DNA from: Cyprinodon diabolis
Taxonomy: Eukaryota; Chordata; Actinopteri; Cyprinodontiformes; Cyprinodontidae
Length of the DNA: 64,000 nucleotides
Assembly: GCA_030533445.1 (NCBI GenBank)
Contig: CM060076.1
Location: 10,470,001 to 10,534,000 of the forward strand
Reading direction: 5' to 3'
This document shows, one piece after another, positions 9,921 through 19,394 of this stretch. Numbering within the stretch: the first letter of the stretch is position 1; each line of letters opens with the position of its first letter. A model generated the notes under the pieces. That model made no database searches and had not been told where the DNA came from. It saw only the letters and a list, made by a program, of their open reading frames with translations. Made by a program: the position numbers and the translations under genes.

Positions 9921-10905
9921 ATGGGGAAGACTGCTGACTTGACAGTTGTCCAAAAGACGACCATCGACACCTTGCACAAGGAGGGCAAGACACAAAAGGT
10001 CATCGCTAAAGAGGCTGGCTGTTCACAGAGCTCAGTGTCCAAGCACATTAATAGAGAGGCGAAGGGAAGGAAAAGATGTGGTCGAAAAAAGTGTACAAGC
10101 AAGAGAGATAACCGCACCCTGGAGAGGATTGTGAAACAAAACCCATTCAAAAATGTGGGGGAGATTCACAAAGAGTGGACTGCAGCTGGAGTGAGTGCTT
10201 CAAGAACCACCACACACAGACGTATGAAAGACATGGGTTTCTGCTGTCGCATTCCTTGTGTCAAGCCACTCTTGAACCACAGACAGCGTCAGAAGCGTCT
10301 TGCCTGGGCTAAAGAGAAACAGGTCCAAAGTCATGTTCTCTGATGAAAGTAAATTTTGCATTTCCTTTGGAAATCAAGGTCCCAGAGTCTGGAGGAAAAG
10401 AATAGAGGCACTTCATCCACGTTGCTTGAAGTCCAGTGTAAAGTTTCCACAGTCAGTGATGGTTTGGGGTGCCATGTCATCTGCTGGTGTTGGTCCATTG
10501 TGTTTTCTGAGGTCCAGGGTCAACGCAGCCACATACCAGGAAGTTTTAGAGCACTTCATGCTTCCTGCAGCTGACCAACTTTTTGGAGATGCAGATTTCA
10601 TTTTCCAACAGGACTTGGCACCTGCACACAGTGCCAAAGCTACCAGTACCTGGTTGAAGGACCATGGTATCCCTGTTCTTAATTGGCCAGCAAACTCTCC
10701 TGACCTTAACCCCATAGAAAATCTATGGGGTATTGTGAAGAAGAAGATGCAATACACCAGACCCAACAATTCAGAAGAGCTAAAAGCCACTATTAGAGCA
10801 ACCTGGGCTATCATAACACCTGAGCAGTGCCACAGACTGATCGACTCCATGCCACGCCGCATTGCTGCAGTAATACAGGCCAAAGGAGGCCCAACTAAAT
10901 ACTGA
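9921..10905 (+). pseudogene. Tc1-like transposase, frameshifted by a 20-base deletion
   Basis: The start ATG (MGKTADL) is at 9921. The N-terminal helix-turn-helix region reads normally to about 10321, where 20 bases present in copy 2 are missing (just after gagaaacagg). This shifts the frame, and the first frame stops at 10341-10343. The catalytic half (FSDES, QQDLAP, SPDLNPIENLW) continues in another frame to 10905. The lost bases lie between gg dinucleotides, consistent with a short-homology deletion. The protein cannot be made in full, but the inverted repeats are intact, so the copy could be mobilised by transposase supplied in trans. Confidence 0.93.
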
Positions 10906-10991
10906 GTGCTGTACATGCTCATACTTTTCATGTTCATACTTTTCAGTTGGCCAACATTTCTATAAATCCTTTGTTTTTATTGGTCTTCAGT

Positions 10992-11193
10992 AATATTCTA
11001 ATTTTCTGATATGATGAATTTGAGATTTTCATTTGTTGTCATTTGTAATCATCAAAATTAAACAAAATAAACATCTGAAATATATGAGTTTGTATGTAAT
11101 GTATGAATATAATATACAAGTTTCACTTTTTAAATGGAATTACTGAAATCAATCTACTTTTTCATGATATTCTAATTTTATGACCAGCACCTG
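10992..11193. repeat. Right terminal inverted repeat, Tc1 copy 1
   Basis: 202 bases ending ccagcacctg, followed by the duplicated TA at 11194-11195. Reverse complement of the left repeat. Confidence 0.9.
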
Positions 11194-11196
11194 TAC

Positions 11197-11216
11197 ATCA
11201 TCGGGTCGACGATGAT
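11197..11216. repeat. Small hairpin in the gypsy 3' untranslated region
   Basis: atcatcg at 11197-11203 pairs with cgatgat at 11210-11216 around a 6-base loop, in the 37 bases between the Tc1 insertion and the 3' LTR. The function is unknown and it may be incidental. Confidence 0.4.
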
Positions 11217-11223
11217 CTTTGTT

Positions 11224-11232
11224 AGGGAGGGA
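11224..11232 (+). other. Polypurine tract
   Basis: AGGGAGGGA abuts the first base of the 3' LTR, the expected primer site for plus-strand synthesis. Confidence 0.85.
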
Positions 11233-12069
11233 TGTTACAGGTGGTATGGTGGGCGTGGTCCAAGCAGTATAAAAGCGGAAGCTGCAAACTTTCTTAAAAG
11301 GTGTCAGTTTCCATGGGACGCCAGGACGTATCTGGGTTCCACACGTAGATTTGTCAAGAATGTGGGTGAGTGTTTTTAGAGTGTGGGTTATATTGAACTT
11401 TTATTATGACGAATGTAAATTTTAATCATTCTTTTTCTTGTTAGGAGGCCCTGCGGGTTTTTTAGACGAGGCTGTGTATACAGGCAGATGAGGGTGGTGT
11501 ACGCGATACAGGTATTTTTAGAGATTTCAAGGTAGTTATTAAAATACTATTTTGATTGCATTATTTTTGTAATTTGGTGTTTTCTGTTTGTTTACAGAGA
11601 TGTTTTTTGTTGCTCCTGCTGTCCTTAGGTTTATGTTTTGTTTCTTTTAGTTAGTCCGACCCTGTTTGATGTCTTTGGTCCCGTTGTTTACTTGAGAGGG
11701 CGGACTAACTGCTTTGTTTTTTATCTTTTTTCATCGATCTGTTTGTTTTCTCCTTGTTCACTCTCCCACGAGGCTGTGAGCTGGTAGACAATGTTATATT
11801 GCATCTGATCGTCTGCAGTGCTGAGTGGTGATCGTGTGCAGTGTTTTTTCACCTGATTGCTGTGAAGCTTTATAAGTGTGCGACTTTCCTGGTTCTGGTT
11901 ATGCGGGTTTGTCCGCCATCCACTAATGTCAGAGTTTAAATATTATATTGTCTACCCTAGGCTATCAGTTTCGTAGAAGGAGAGGTAAAGGATTTTCTGT
12001 TTATTTGTTTAATAAAGAACGTATATTTTTTAGGACTGAGTTTGTTTCATCCTTGCGCGGGTGGTTACA
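11233..12069 (+). repeat. 3' LTR of gypsy element
   Basis: 837 bp, the same length as the 5' LTR and identical in every stretch I compared, including the TATA box (11268-11275) and AATAAA (12011-12016). It is followed by TTAG at 12070-12073, the target duplication. Confidence 0.95.
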
Positions 12070-12073
12070 TTAG

Positions 12074-12325
12074 TATCTGAAGCAATTAAGATTGTTGAGA
12101 TTCCATGCAGACAGCTTCCAGATGAGGTATTAGAAGCAAGTCCAACCAGACATAGATCCAACTTTAGGAGCAAGAAATAATAAAGATGAGGGGCATATTT
12201 ACTGAAACTTGCTATTCAAGTATACTGTACATTACAACTCTGGACAAATAGAAATGGGACTGGCATATCAGTGCTCTGAACTTGCTGGCTCTCCTACAAT
12301 AGAGTCTGCAGATTCCCTGGCAGAT
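12074..12325. other. Spacer, nothing recognised
   Basis: Unique-looking sequence continuing the locus interrupted by the gypsy element. No gene or repeat recognised. Confidence 0.3.
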
Positions 12326-12329
12326 TTAA

Positions 12330-12872
12330 GGCCTTGATGCTCAATTCAGATTTTTTTGTGAAATTCGTTTTTTTTTTTTGTGTTGTTCACATTTCCAAAT
12401 ACATATGCGACTTGTATGTGATCTCCTGTGTAAACTGCATTCATACAGCTCAAGTATCCCGCATGCGCAGTAGAGGACGCAATTACGTCACAAGCCAGGA
12501 CACTTCATGTTTAGTTAGTGCTGGAGCGCATCTAGTGATCTTTCCAAACCTTAAAACCTAAATCTTTTCAAGATGGTTTAAAAAATACTGCTCTCTGCAT
12601 CATCGTCCACCATGGTGTTTATTTTTCTTGCCGCTTCTGTGTAGTAAAAAGCAGAATAGTGATGGATGAATGCGACCTGGCTGTTCAGACACAGGTCTCA
12701 TTTGAAAAAAACAGATTCGTATCAGATCCAAGACCACATTGCCAAGTGGCCTGAGTCAGATTGGAAAAAATCGGATCTGTGTTGTTCAGACAGCCAAGGA
12801 AAGATCAGATCCAGGTCGCATGTGGGCAAAGAAATCGGATTTGGGTCACTTCCGGCTGCGGTGTGAAAATAG
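12330..12872. mobile_element. hAT-like non-autonomous element (approximate bounds)
   Basis: The left arm (gatgctcaattcagattt..., gttcacatttccaaatac) and right arm (ttcagacagccaaggaaagatcagatccaggtcgcatg) share complementary words such as cggatctg/cagatcc and gcgacct/aggtcgc. This is the arrangement of a common fish MITE with loosely palindromic arms around a GC-richer centre (catgcgcagtagagg). Exact termini and target duplication are not resolved. The short frames across it on both strands are by-products. Confidence 0.45.
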
Positions 12873-12879
12873 CCAAAAA

Positions 12880-15060
12880 AGTCTTGTGGTGAGACCCTAT
12901 GCCACACAGAGAGGCAGCCCCTTAGGGAGTAAATGGTAGAGGCTGCTTCTGTAAACATTAACAAAGCTAAAACAAACAAACAAACAAAAAAACGTCATTA
13001 CACTCTTTACCTATGTGCAGAATTTGTGAAATTCCTAAGTATTAAGGTATGAATACATGATTTCCAATTAAAGAAAATATGCATTTTAAAATGCTACATA
13101 TGGGGAAGGTCATGATAAAGAGATTTTCAGTTTGAATTTATTTAAATGATTTTCTGAAGCAAATGTTTGACTGGAAACAGACATAAAATGTATTTTATGT
13201 GATAAATTCAACACCTAGTGGAATCCAGTGATTGATATCAAGAAAGCTAAACTCATGCACCAGAGCTGTAGCAGTGAAATTTTAACTATTATATTCTAAT
13301 CCACTCAAAATCACAAGCTACCCTGGATTCTTTGAGAATGTGAGGTAATTCTTTAGAGATCAGCCAGACTGCTCTGTCCCTGACTTGTGGTTGCCTTCTT
13401 GCATCATTTTGGAAGCACTGGCACTGAAACAAACAATTATCCTTTATTTCCACAGAATAAAGTGCAATCATTCAATGTATTATTTTTTTTTGAGTCAATC
13501 TAAATTATAACCTGGTCTCTTCCAGCCTTCCTCATGTCATTTAAAGGGATCAGTGAAAGTTAAGGCGATATTCTTAGTGTAAAGAAATTCCCCTATATGT
13601 TGGACTGTTTTTTGAAGTACTGGATGCAGTTGCCCTTTGGGTTATGCTAGAAATCCTGCAGCAGCAAACATACCACTATAGAAAGGCAAACATTGCCATG
13701 AACATTCTGATTGGTTCCACTTCTGGGTTTGTCATGGAAAATAAGGACACATATTTGTGGACATAGTGGTTGGTGTTTTGGAGGAAAACCTAAAAAGTGA
13801 AAATCAACCTTTTTTAATGAAACCAAACTAAACCTAAATCCTCTGCTAATGCTGGCTGCCCATTGAGGTACCGGGTTTAGCTATTGGGGGAACCTGAGAC
13901 TCAGCTTCCCTGAGGGCTAAGTAAGTGGAAGTGCAGGTAAGCCTTAGGTTTATTTATGCCTGCCTTAATCAATTTCAATGGCCATTATTTTTATTCCATC
14001 ATATTCCACTTAAAAAGTATGCTTTTTTGCTTTAATTGGTTCATCACATAGATCTTTTTTGTTTAAGCTGGAAGAGAGGGGGTGAATATGAGAAGAAATG
14101 AAGTGAAAGAAAACTAAATATGCTTAATGCATATTTTCATTTTCAGTTTATTAAACAGTGAATTAAGGTTTTTCTTGGTTAACGAAAAACCAAGATGCTG
14201 AGTTTTGATGGCGACAGATGGTACATTCTGTCAGGAGTTAACTTAAAGGTCATTTTACAACGCCCCTCTCTGTTTGGGTTGCACGGCCGACTATTGTCCA
14301 ATATTGCTCATATAACCCTTCGCCACCTCCTTTACCATCAGATATGCTCTGAGGCTAAAGAAACAGAAAGGCCCCTGGCTCCTGATGACCTTGTGATCTA
14401 ATCTATGTTTCCCGTTTTGGGGCAATATAGCTATTCTTCAAGAATGAGCATTATTATCTGCATTTTACTGGGTATAGTTTTCATATGCAGTCTGTCTGCA
14501 CGTTGAGGGTCACACTGAAGCCATCAGAGTGGACAAATGATGAATATTTGGAAGAGAACAACCACCTCATCCAGCCTGCTGCTGGTCGGTTTCATGTTGA
14601 CATGGTGGACAGGGATTTACCAGACTTAGCCTTTAAAGATGCTCCCAGTTCAGGGAGTCCAGGTGTGGCTAGATCCCAGCCGCTTTCTGAGCCTAAGTTA
14701 AGGTGAAGGAAATCAGAGCAAGAGACCCGGCAGAGAGAGAGAGCACCAGACTGAGGACAGTGGTAGATTGTAAAGGTCTAGTTGGCCGACAGAGCAGGAC
14801 AAGGCGGCGTCAAGTGAGGTAAGTGAGGATGATGAACTGTCCCTCTTAGATTATGGCTAAATTAGAATGACTTTTTTTTTTTTTTTTTTTTAATGCTCTT
14901 ATGAACATCTGAAGAGCATTCCTTTCTTCATCCTTTGTCAACATTATTGTCTCTATCCTCCATTTTGATTGAAAAAAAAAATAGTCTCCACTGCACTCCT
15001 TCAGTGTTGGTCACAGCCACACCTTGTTCCTGATTGGTTTTCACGACGCCTATATAAATA
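12880..15060. other. 2.2 kb spacer with no recognised gene
   Basis: AT-rich sequence with (caaa)n near 12974, a T-run near 14873-14892 and a short (ga)n near 14738. No inverted-repeat boundary, LTR end or credible coding segment is visible. The open frames are all under 75 codons and have no known motif. Confidence 0.3.
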
Positions 15061-15084
15061 AGAGTTCAGATTTTTGAACTTTTG

Positions 15085-15395
15085 AATTTTGCCTTGCCTA
15101 ATTTGCAGGGGCGGTGGCACTCTTACTCTGCCGAATTCACCAAAAACGTTCCATTTCCCTACCTAAAATATCAGCCTTCACCTCGCTCCATCTCTATGCG
15201 CCTCACAGTGCTGCAGGGCAGCCTTCTACATAGAGATAACATGAAAATTGTTCACTCCAGCTGTTTAGTTTGCTGTGTAAATGCACTCTTGAGTTCTAAA
15301 ATGTTTTAACTATATTTTTAATGTGAAGCACCTTGTGACTGTTTTCTGAGAAGGTTGCTATATATATAAAATGTACATACTTACTCTGTGGTAAT
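15085..15395 (+). mobile_element. LINE 3'-tail-like fragment (L2/CR1 type, tentative)
   Basis: The stretch ending gtgaagcaccttgtgactgttttctgagaaggttgctatatatataaaatgtacatacttac resembles the 3' ends of fish L2-type LINEs, which carry a gtgaagcacctt...gctatataaa motif and short terminal repeats. The 75-codon frame upstream is not recognised. The left boundary is uncertain. Confidence 0.35.
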
Positions 15396-15526
15396 TTCAC
15401 TGCTCCTGTTGTTTGTTAGTTGATAAATAACAGTACAGTAGCTATGTTTACATGCACTACATTTTCTAGCTGGATTGAAAAGTGTTTGAAGTAAAACACC
15501 AAAAAGTCATCCAAAAGCACCATTTA

Positions 15527-15728
15527 CAGGTGCTGGTCATAAAATTAGAATATCATGAAAAAGTAGATTGATTTCAGTAATTCCATTTAAAAAGTGAAAC
15601 TTGTATATTATATTCATACATTACATACAAACTCATATATTTCAGATGTTTATTTTGTTTAATTTTGATGATTACAAATGACAACAAATGAAAATCTCAA
15701 ATTCATCATATCAGAAAATTAGAATATT
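15527..15728. repeat. Left terminal inverted repeat, Tc1 copy 2
   Basis: 202 bases starting CAGGTGCTGGTC. An outer motif (attagaatatcatgaaaaag, about 15545) and an inner partner at the repeat's inner edge (attagaatattgtgaaaagg, about 15718) suggest paired transposase-binding sites. Confidence 0.9.
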
Positions 15729-15845
15729 GTGAAAAGGTTCAAAATTGATGGCCCCTGGTGCCACACTCTAATCAGCTAATTAACTCAAACCACCTGCAAA
15801 AGCCTTTAAATGGTCTTTCAGTCTAGTTCTATAGGCTACACAATC

Positions 15846-16850
15846 ATGGGGAAGACTGCTGACTTGACAGTTGTCCAAAAGACGACCATCGACACCTTGC
15901 ACAAGGAGGGCAAGACACAAAAGGTCATCGCTAAAGAGGCTGGCTGTTCACAGAGCTCAGTGTCCAAGCACATTAATAGAGAGGCGAAGGGAAGGAAAAG
16001 ATGTGGTCGAAAAAAGTGTACAAGCAAGAGAGATAACCGCACCCTGGAGAGGATTGTGAAACAAAACCCATTCAAAAATGTGGGGGAGATTCACAAAGAG
16101 TGGACTGCAGCTGGAGTGAGTGCTTCAAGAACCACCACACACAGACGTATGAAAGACATGGGTTTCTGCTGTCGCATTCCTTGTGTCAAGCCACTCTTGA
16201 ACCACAGACAGCGTCAGAAGCGTCTTGCCTGGGCTAAAGAGAAACAGGACTGGACTGCTGGTGAGTGGTCCAAAGTCATGTTCTCTGATGAAAGTACATT
16301 TTGCATTTCCTTTGGAAATCAAGGTCCCAGAGTCTGGAGGAAAAGAAGAGAGGCACTTCATCCACGTTGCTTGAAGTCCAGTGTAAAGTTTCCACAGTCA
16401 GTGATGGTTTGGGGTGCCATGTCATCTGCTGGTGTTGGTCCATTGTGTTTTCTGAGGTCCAGGGTCAACGCAGCCACATACCAGGAAGTTTTAGAGCACT
16501 TCATGCTTCCTGCAGCTGACCAACTTTTTGGAGATGCAGATTTCATTTTCCAACAGGACTTGGCACCTGCACACAGTGCCAAAGCTACCAGTACCTGGTT
16601 GAAGGACCATGGTATCCCTGTTCTTAATTGGCCAGCAAACTCTCCTGACCTTAACCCCATAGAAAATCTATGGGGTATTGTGAAGAAGAAGATGCAATAC
16701 ACCAGACCCAACAATTCAGAAGAGCTAAAAGCCACTATTAGAGCAACCTGGGCTATCATAACACCTGAGCAGTGCCACAGACTGATCGACTCCATGCCAC
16801 GCCGCATTGCTGCAGTAATACAGGCCAAAGGAGGCCCAACTAAATACTGA
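15846..16850 (+). CDS. Tc1-like DD34E transposase, full length
   Basis: A 334-residue transposase that cuts and pastes DNA flanked by its inverted repeats at TA sites; it acts in the nucleus. An in-frame ATG lies 12 codons upstream at 15810, but the conserved family start is MGKTADL at 15846. Residues 7-45 form the first helix-turn-helix (TVVQKTTIDTLHKEGKT...SQSSVSKHI), followed by a basic GRKR-like segment at 49-56 and a second helix-turn-helix to about 110. The catalytic triad is visible: D148 in FSDES, D238 in QQDLAP and E273 in PIENLW, with 34 residues between the last two. Length is normal for Tc1 transposases (about 340). No stop or frameshift is present, so the protein is potentially active. 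Confidence 0.95.
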   Translation: MGKTADLTVVQKTTIDTLHKEGKTQKVIAKEAGCSQSSVSKHINREAKGRKRCGRKKCTSKRDNRTLERIVKQNPFKNVGEIHKEWTAAGVSASRTTTHRRMKDMGFCCRIPCVKPLLNHRQRQKRLAWAKEKQDWTAGEWSKVMFSDESTFCISFGNQGPRVWRKRREALHPRCLKSSVKFPQSVMVWGAMSSAGVGPLCFLRSRVNAATYQEVLEHFMLPAADQLFGDADFIFQQDLAPAHSAKATSTWLKDHGIPVLNWPANSPDLNPIENLWGIVKKKMQYTRPNNSEELKATIRATWAIITPEQCHRLIDSMPRRIAAVIQAKGGPTKY

Positions 16851-16936
16851 GTGCTGTACATGCTCATACTTTTCATGTTCATACTTTTCAGTTGGCCAAC
16901 ATTTCTATAAATCCTTTGTTTTTATTGGTCTTCAGT

Positions 16937-17138
16937 AATATTCTAATTTTCTGATATGATGAATTTGAGATTTTCATTTGTTGTCATTTGTAATCATCAA
17001 AATTAAACAAAATAAACATCTGAAATATATGAGTTTGTATGTAATGTATGAATATAATATACAAGTTTCACTTTTTAAATGGAATTACTGAAATCAATCT
17101 ACTTTTTCATGATATTCTAATTTTATGACCAGCACCTG
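16937..17138. repeat. Right terminal inverted repeat, Tc1 copy 2
   Basis: Reverse complement of 15527-15728 over its full 202 bases by eye, ending ccagcacctg before the duplicated TA. Confidence 0.9.
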
Positions 17139-17140
17139 TA

Positions 17141-17880
17141 TATGAACTCCACACAGCTGATTCTTTAGGCATCAGCTGAAAAAATGCTGATACCTAAAAA
17201 AATTGAGACTAAACTATGAAACTCACCTTCATTTACAAGCTTTAAATAAAAAAATGCTTTGTTTGCAAATTCATTCTATATGTGTGCTTTGAAGGACCTG
17301 TTTACAGGCGAAACTGAGTTTCCCTACCTTTTCACTTTTACTGTCACCTTTTTGCCCATATCTGCAACAATTGTTCAGTGTTTAAAATTTGACTTTAAAC
17401 ATAATCCAGGCAAGTCGTGACTCACCGAAGCTACTATGAGTTCTGTTTATTTTCTCTCCATGGTGTCGTTACAAGTACAGCTTGAATTTATTGAAACCGT
17501 AAGAGTAAGGCTTTATTTTCTTGGAGACTCTCATCCATTCTGAATGAATTTCCCACATGTGATTGTTCAAATGACCATTACACTGAGGATCTGTTGAGCT
17601 GTTATGTAACGTTTAACGCGGCTGGGGTTTTAGGGCTTCAGAAAGGGCAGTGCTGTGCAGAAGATGGATGAGGAGTATCCAAGCAGTGGCACACCTGCCT
17701 GTGTGAGTTTGCATAGCTCTATGGACTGATCAGCAACAACATGCCAGCACACCAAGGAGGGTATTATCTCCACATCAAGAGCAATTACTGAAAGCACATT
17801 TGACAATTGGCATATCTTCTTACCTTTTCCAACTTTTTACATATCTTTCAAGAAATCTTAAATTTTTTTACATGCCATTT
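17141..17880. other. Spacer, nothing recognised
   Basis: About 0.74 kb of AT-rich sequence between the Tc1 copy and LINE remnants. No gene or repeat identified. Confidence 0.3.
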
Positions 17881-18172
17881 GTGCATACAATCCAATCCAT
17901 GCCATTTATATAGCACATTTAATGACAAAAATGTTTGCAATGTGCTCTACATAAAAACAAACAGAAAACCCAACACAAAAAAAAGCAGTAAGAGTGTAAA
18001 ATAAAAATATAAAAGGATACAGTTAAAGAACCAAAGGTTAAAAGTGGGTCTTGTGACGACTGTGATGACACTTCACTGTGGAGGCTGTTTGTATATGGAG
18101 GGGCAAAGTATTCAAAAGTGTGGTGCCAACTACAAAAAAGTCTCTTTCCCCTTAGGTTTTAAGCCTTGTCTC

Positions 18173-18697
18173 AAGGCCAATTTATGCTTCTGACGCATAG
18201 CCTTTGCAACCGTCAAATCTGTTTCTGTGGGTGACCATGCACCCCGCACAGGTTCTGCAACCATCATTGCACACCTCAAAAAAAATCCTGATTACTCAAG
18301 CGGAAGTGCACAGACAAAAAGCAGCTGTGATTGATCCTTGGTATGCCTTTCCGGCTCTCTGTGTGGTCATTCTTGTCGATTCGGTGCCGGTGAGCGCCAT
18401 TTTTAAAAACGGAGGAACAATGGACAACTACGACAAAAGGTTAAACGAGGAGGTTCGGAAGTATAAGTGTTGTTTTGGAATATAAAAACTCCAGCCTGCG
18501 CCGCCGAAGTTCTGGTGACCATCCGCTGAAGTTCTCGCGAGTTCTTGAATAGGCTCCCCCTTGCGCTTTTGCGGGAAACTGCTGTGCGTCCCTAGAAATT
18601 CCAGGCCGAAGGTGCAGAGGGTTACCAGCAAAACTGGTTCGTGACCAGACCCAAGCGACATTTGATGTGTGCGGTCGCAGAAGCATAATCTGCCCTT
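18173..18697. mobile_element. MITE inserted in the LINE relic
   Basis: The left end reads aaggccaatttatgcttctg. The right end, reverse-complemented, reads aagggcagattatgcttctg, giving roughly 20-base imperfect inverted repeats around 525 bp. The interior is GC-rich and CpG-bearing, unlike its surroundings. No target duplication was confirmed. The overlapping 77-93-codon frames are incidental. Confidence 0.55.
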
Positions 18698-18794
18698 TAG
18701 GCACTATTAGATGAAGACGGCACCTTAGACCTCAGAGCACGTGCCGGAGAGTAAATCTGGAGGAGGTCGGTACTGTATTGAGGAGCCATCCCAT

Positions 18795-19193
18795 TCAAAG
18801 CTTAAACAATAAAATCTTAAAATCTATTCTAAAATTAACAGTATTACCAGTGAGGAGAAACAAGAACACAACAATTGATGTAATGTGTTGATGTTTTCTG
18901 GTCTCCAAGACGAGCCGAGCCGCTGTGTTTTGGACTAACTTTTGACAGGAGAGAACTCGTTGGCTAATGCTTGAATAAAGTACATTGCAGTAGTCCAGGC
19001 GGCTAGAAATAAAAGAGTGTAAAAGATGCTCAAAGAGGTTAAAAGACAAAAACAGTTTTAGCTTGGATAAAAGATGGAGAAAATAAAAACTGTTGCTGTA
19101 TATGGTGACACCAAGGCTGGCTACTTTGGAACATACAAAATCCTTGAAAGGTCCCAAGTCAGAGATGACACCGCCAAACACCCTCACGATCAT
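18795..19193 (-). pseudogene. Reverse-transcriptase C-terminal fragment of the LINE
   Basis: A 132-codon minus-strand frame. Its central part (SRLDYCNVLYSSI, KLVQNTAARLVLETRKHQHIT) matches the conserved domain after the catalytic core in L2/CR1-type LINE polymerases. It lacks the catalytic residues, which lie upstream in another frame, and ends at a degenerate ...NFRIDFKILLFKL, also typical of this family. It is not a functional gene. Confidence 0.7.
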
Positions 19194-19394
19194 CTTTCTC
19201 TAATTAAGGTTTAGAAAATTTCTAACCAAGCCTTGACGTCACCCAGACAGTTGAGTAGGGGTGTCAGGGACAGTGGCTATTTTTGGCATTTGGCAAATAA
19301 ATTTGACAATCGTCTGCATAGAAATGGTGCACTATACGTACCATATTAAATACAATCCTGTTTTTTAACATTTCATGAGGATACAATGCTGCCA

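Larger units (their letters stand above)
9602..11193 (+). mobile_element. Tc1-like transposon, copy 1 (nested in gypsy, defective)
   Basis: 1592 bp with 202-bp terminal inverted repeats (9602-9803 and 10992-11193) beginning CAGGTGCTGGTCATAAAATT. It is inserted at TA between the pol stop codon and the gypsy polypurine tract, so it did not itself interrupt pol. It differs from copy 2 (15527-17138) by a 20-base deletion and a handful of substitutions, for example near 9831, 10351 and 10404. Each terminal repeat has an inner motif (attagaatattgtgaaaagg near 9793) resembling the outer one (attagaatatcatgaaaaag near 9620), an IR/DR-like layout. Confidence 0.95.
3532..12069 (+). mobile_element. Ty3/gypsy LTR retrotransposon, nearly intact, with nested Tc1
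   Basis: A complete retrotransposon: 837-bp LTR, primer-binding site, gag, pol in the order protease - reverse transcriptase - RNase H - integrase (the Ty3/gypsy order), polypurine tract, 837-bp LTR, and a TTAG target duplication. The two LTRs are the same length and identical everywhere I compared them, which implies recent insertion. Without the 1592-bp Tc1 element nested at 9602-11193 it would be about 6.9 kb. Gag is intact and pol is broken by a single-base frameshift. No envelope-like gene and no chromodomain are seen. I cannot name the clade from sequence alone. Confidence 0.95.
15527..17138 (+). mobile_element. Tc1-like transposon, copy 2, apparently complete
   Basis: 1612 bp between duplicated TAs (15525-15526 and 17139-17140). 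Its inverted repeats, 15527-15728 and 16937-17138, match as perfect reverse complements over 202 bases by eye. It encodes one uninterrupted transposase. Near-identity with copy 1, 4.3 kb away, points to recent movement of this family in the lineage. I do not assign a published family name. Confidence 0.96.
17885..19390 (-). mobile_element. L2/CR1-type LINE, 5'-truncated, interrupted by a MITE
   Basis: On the minus strand, reading from about 19390 down, degenerate reverse-transcriptase sequence appears: HFYADDCQIYLP (the catalytic YADD near 19308-19319). Next comes the C-terminal block LLHSFISSRLDYCNVLYSSISQRVL...KLVQNTAARLVLETRKHQHI within 18795-19193, typical of L2/CR1 LINEs. The 3' tail (tttatatagcac read on the plus strand) lies near 17900. 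A separate MITE splits it at 18173-18697. Stops and frame changes make it a dead relic. Confidence 0.7.

Noticed and set aside
10413..10937. 174-codon minus-strand open frame over Tc1 copy 1, and its twin at 16358-16882
   Set aside because: Both are antisense to the conserved transposase catalytic region and have no motif; they are shadows of the real gene.
3532..12069. Envelope gene or endogenous-retrovirus interpretation of the gypsy element
   Set aside because: Pol runs to 9566, and the remaining non-Tc1 sequence before the 3' LTR is only about 70 bases, too short for an envelope gene.
9602..17140. The two Tc1 copies as ends of one composite transposon
   Set aside because: Each copy has its own complete inverted repeats and TA duplication, and the left one lies inside a gypsy element with its own target duplication, so they are independent insertions.
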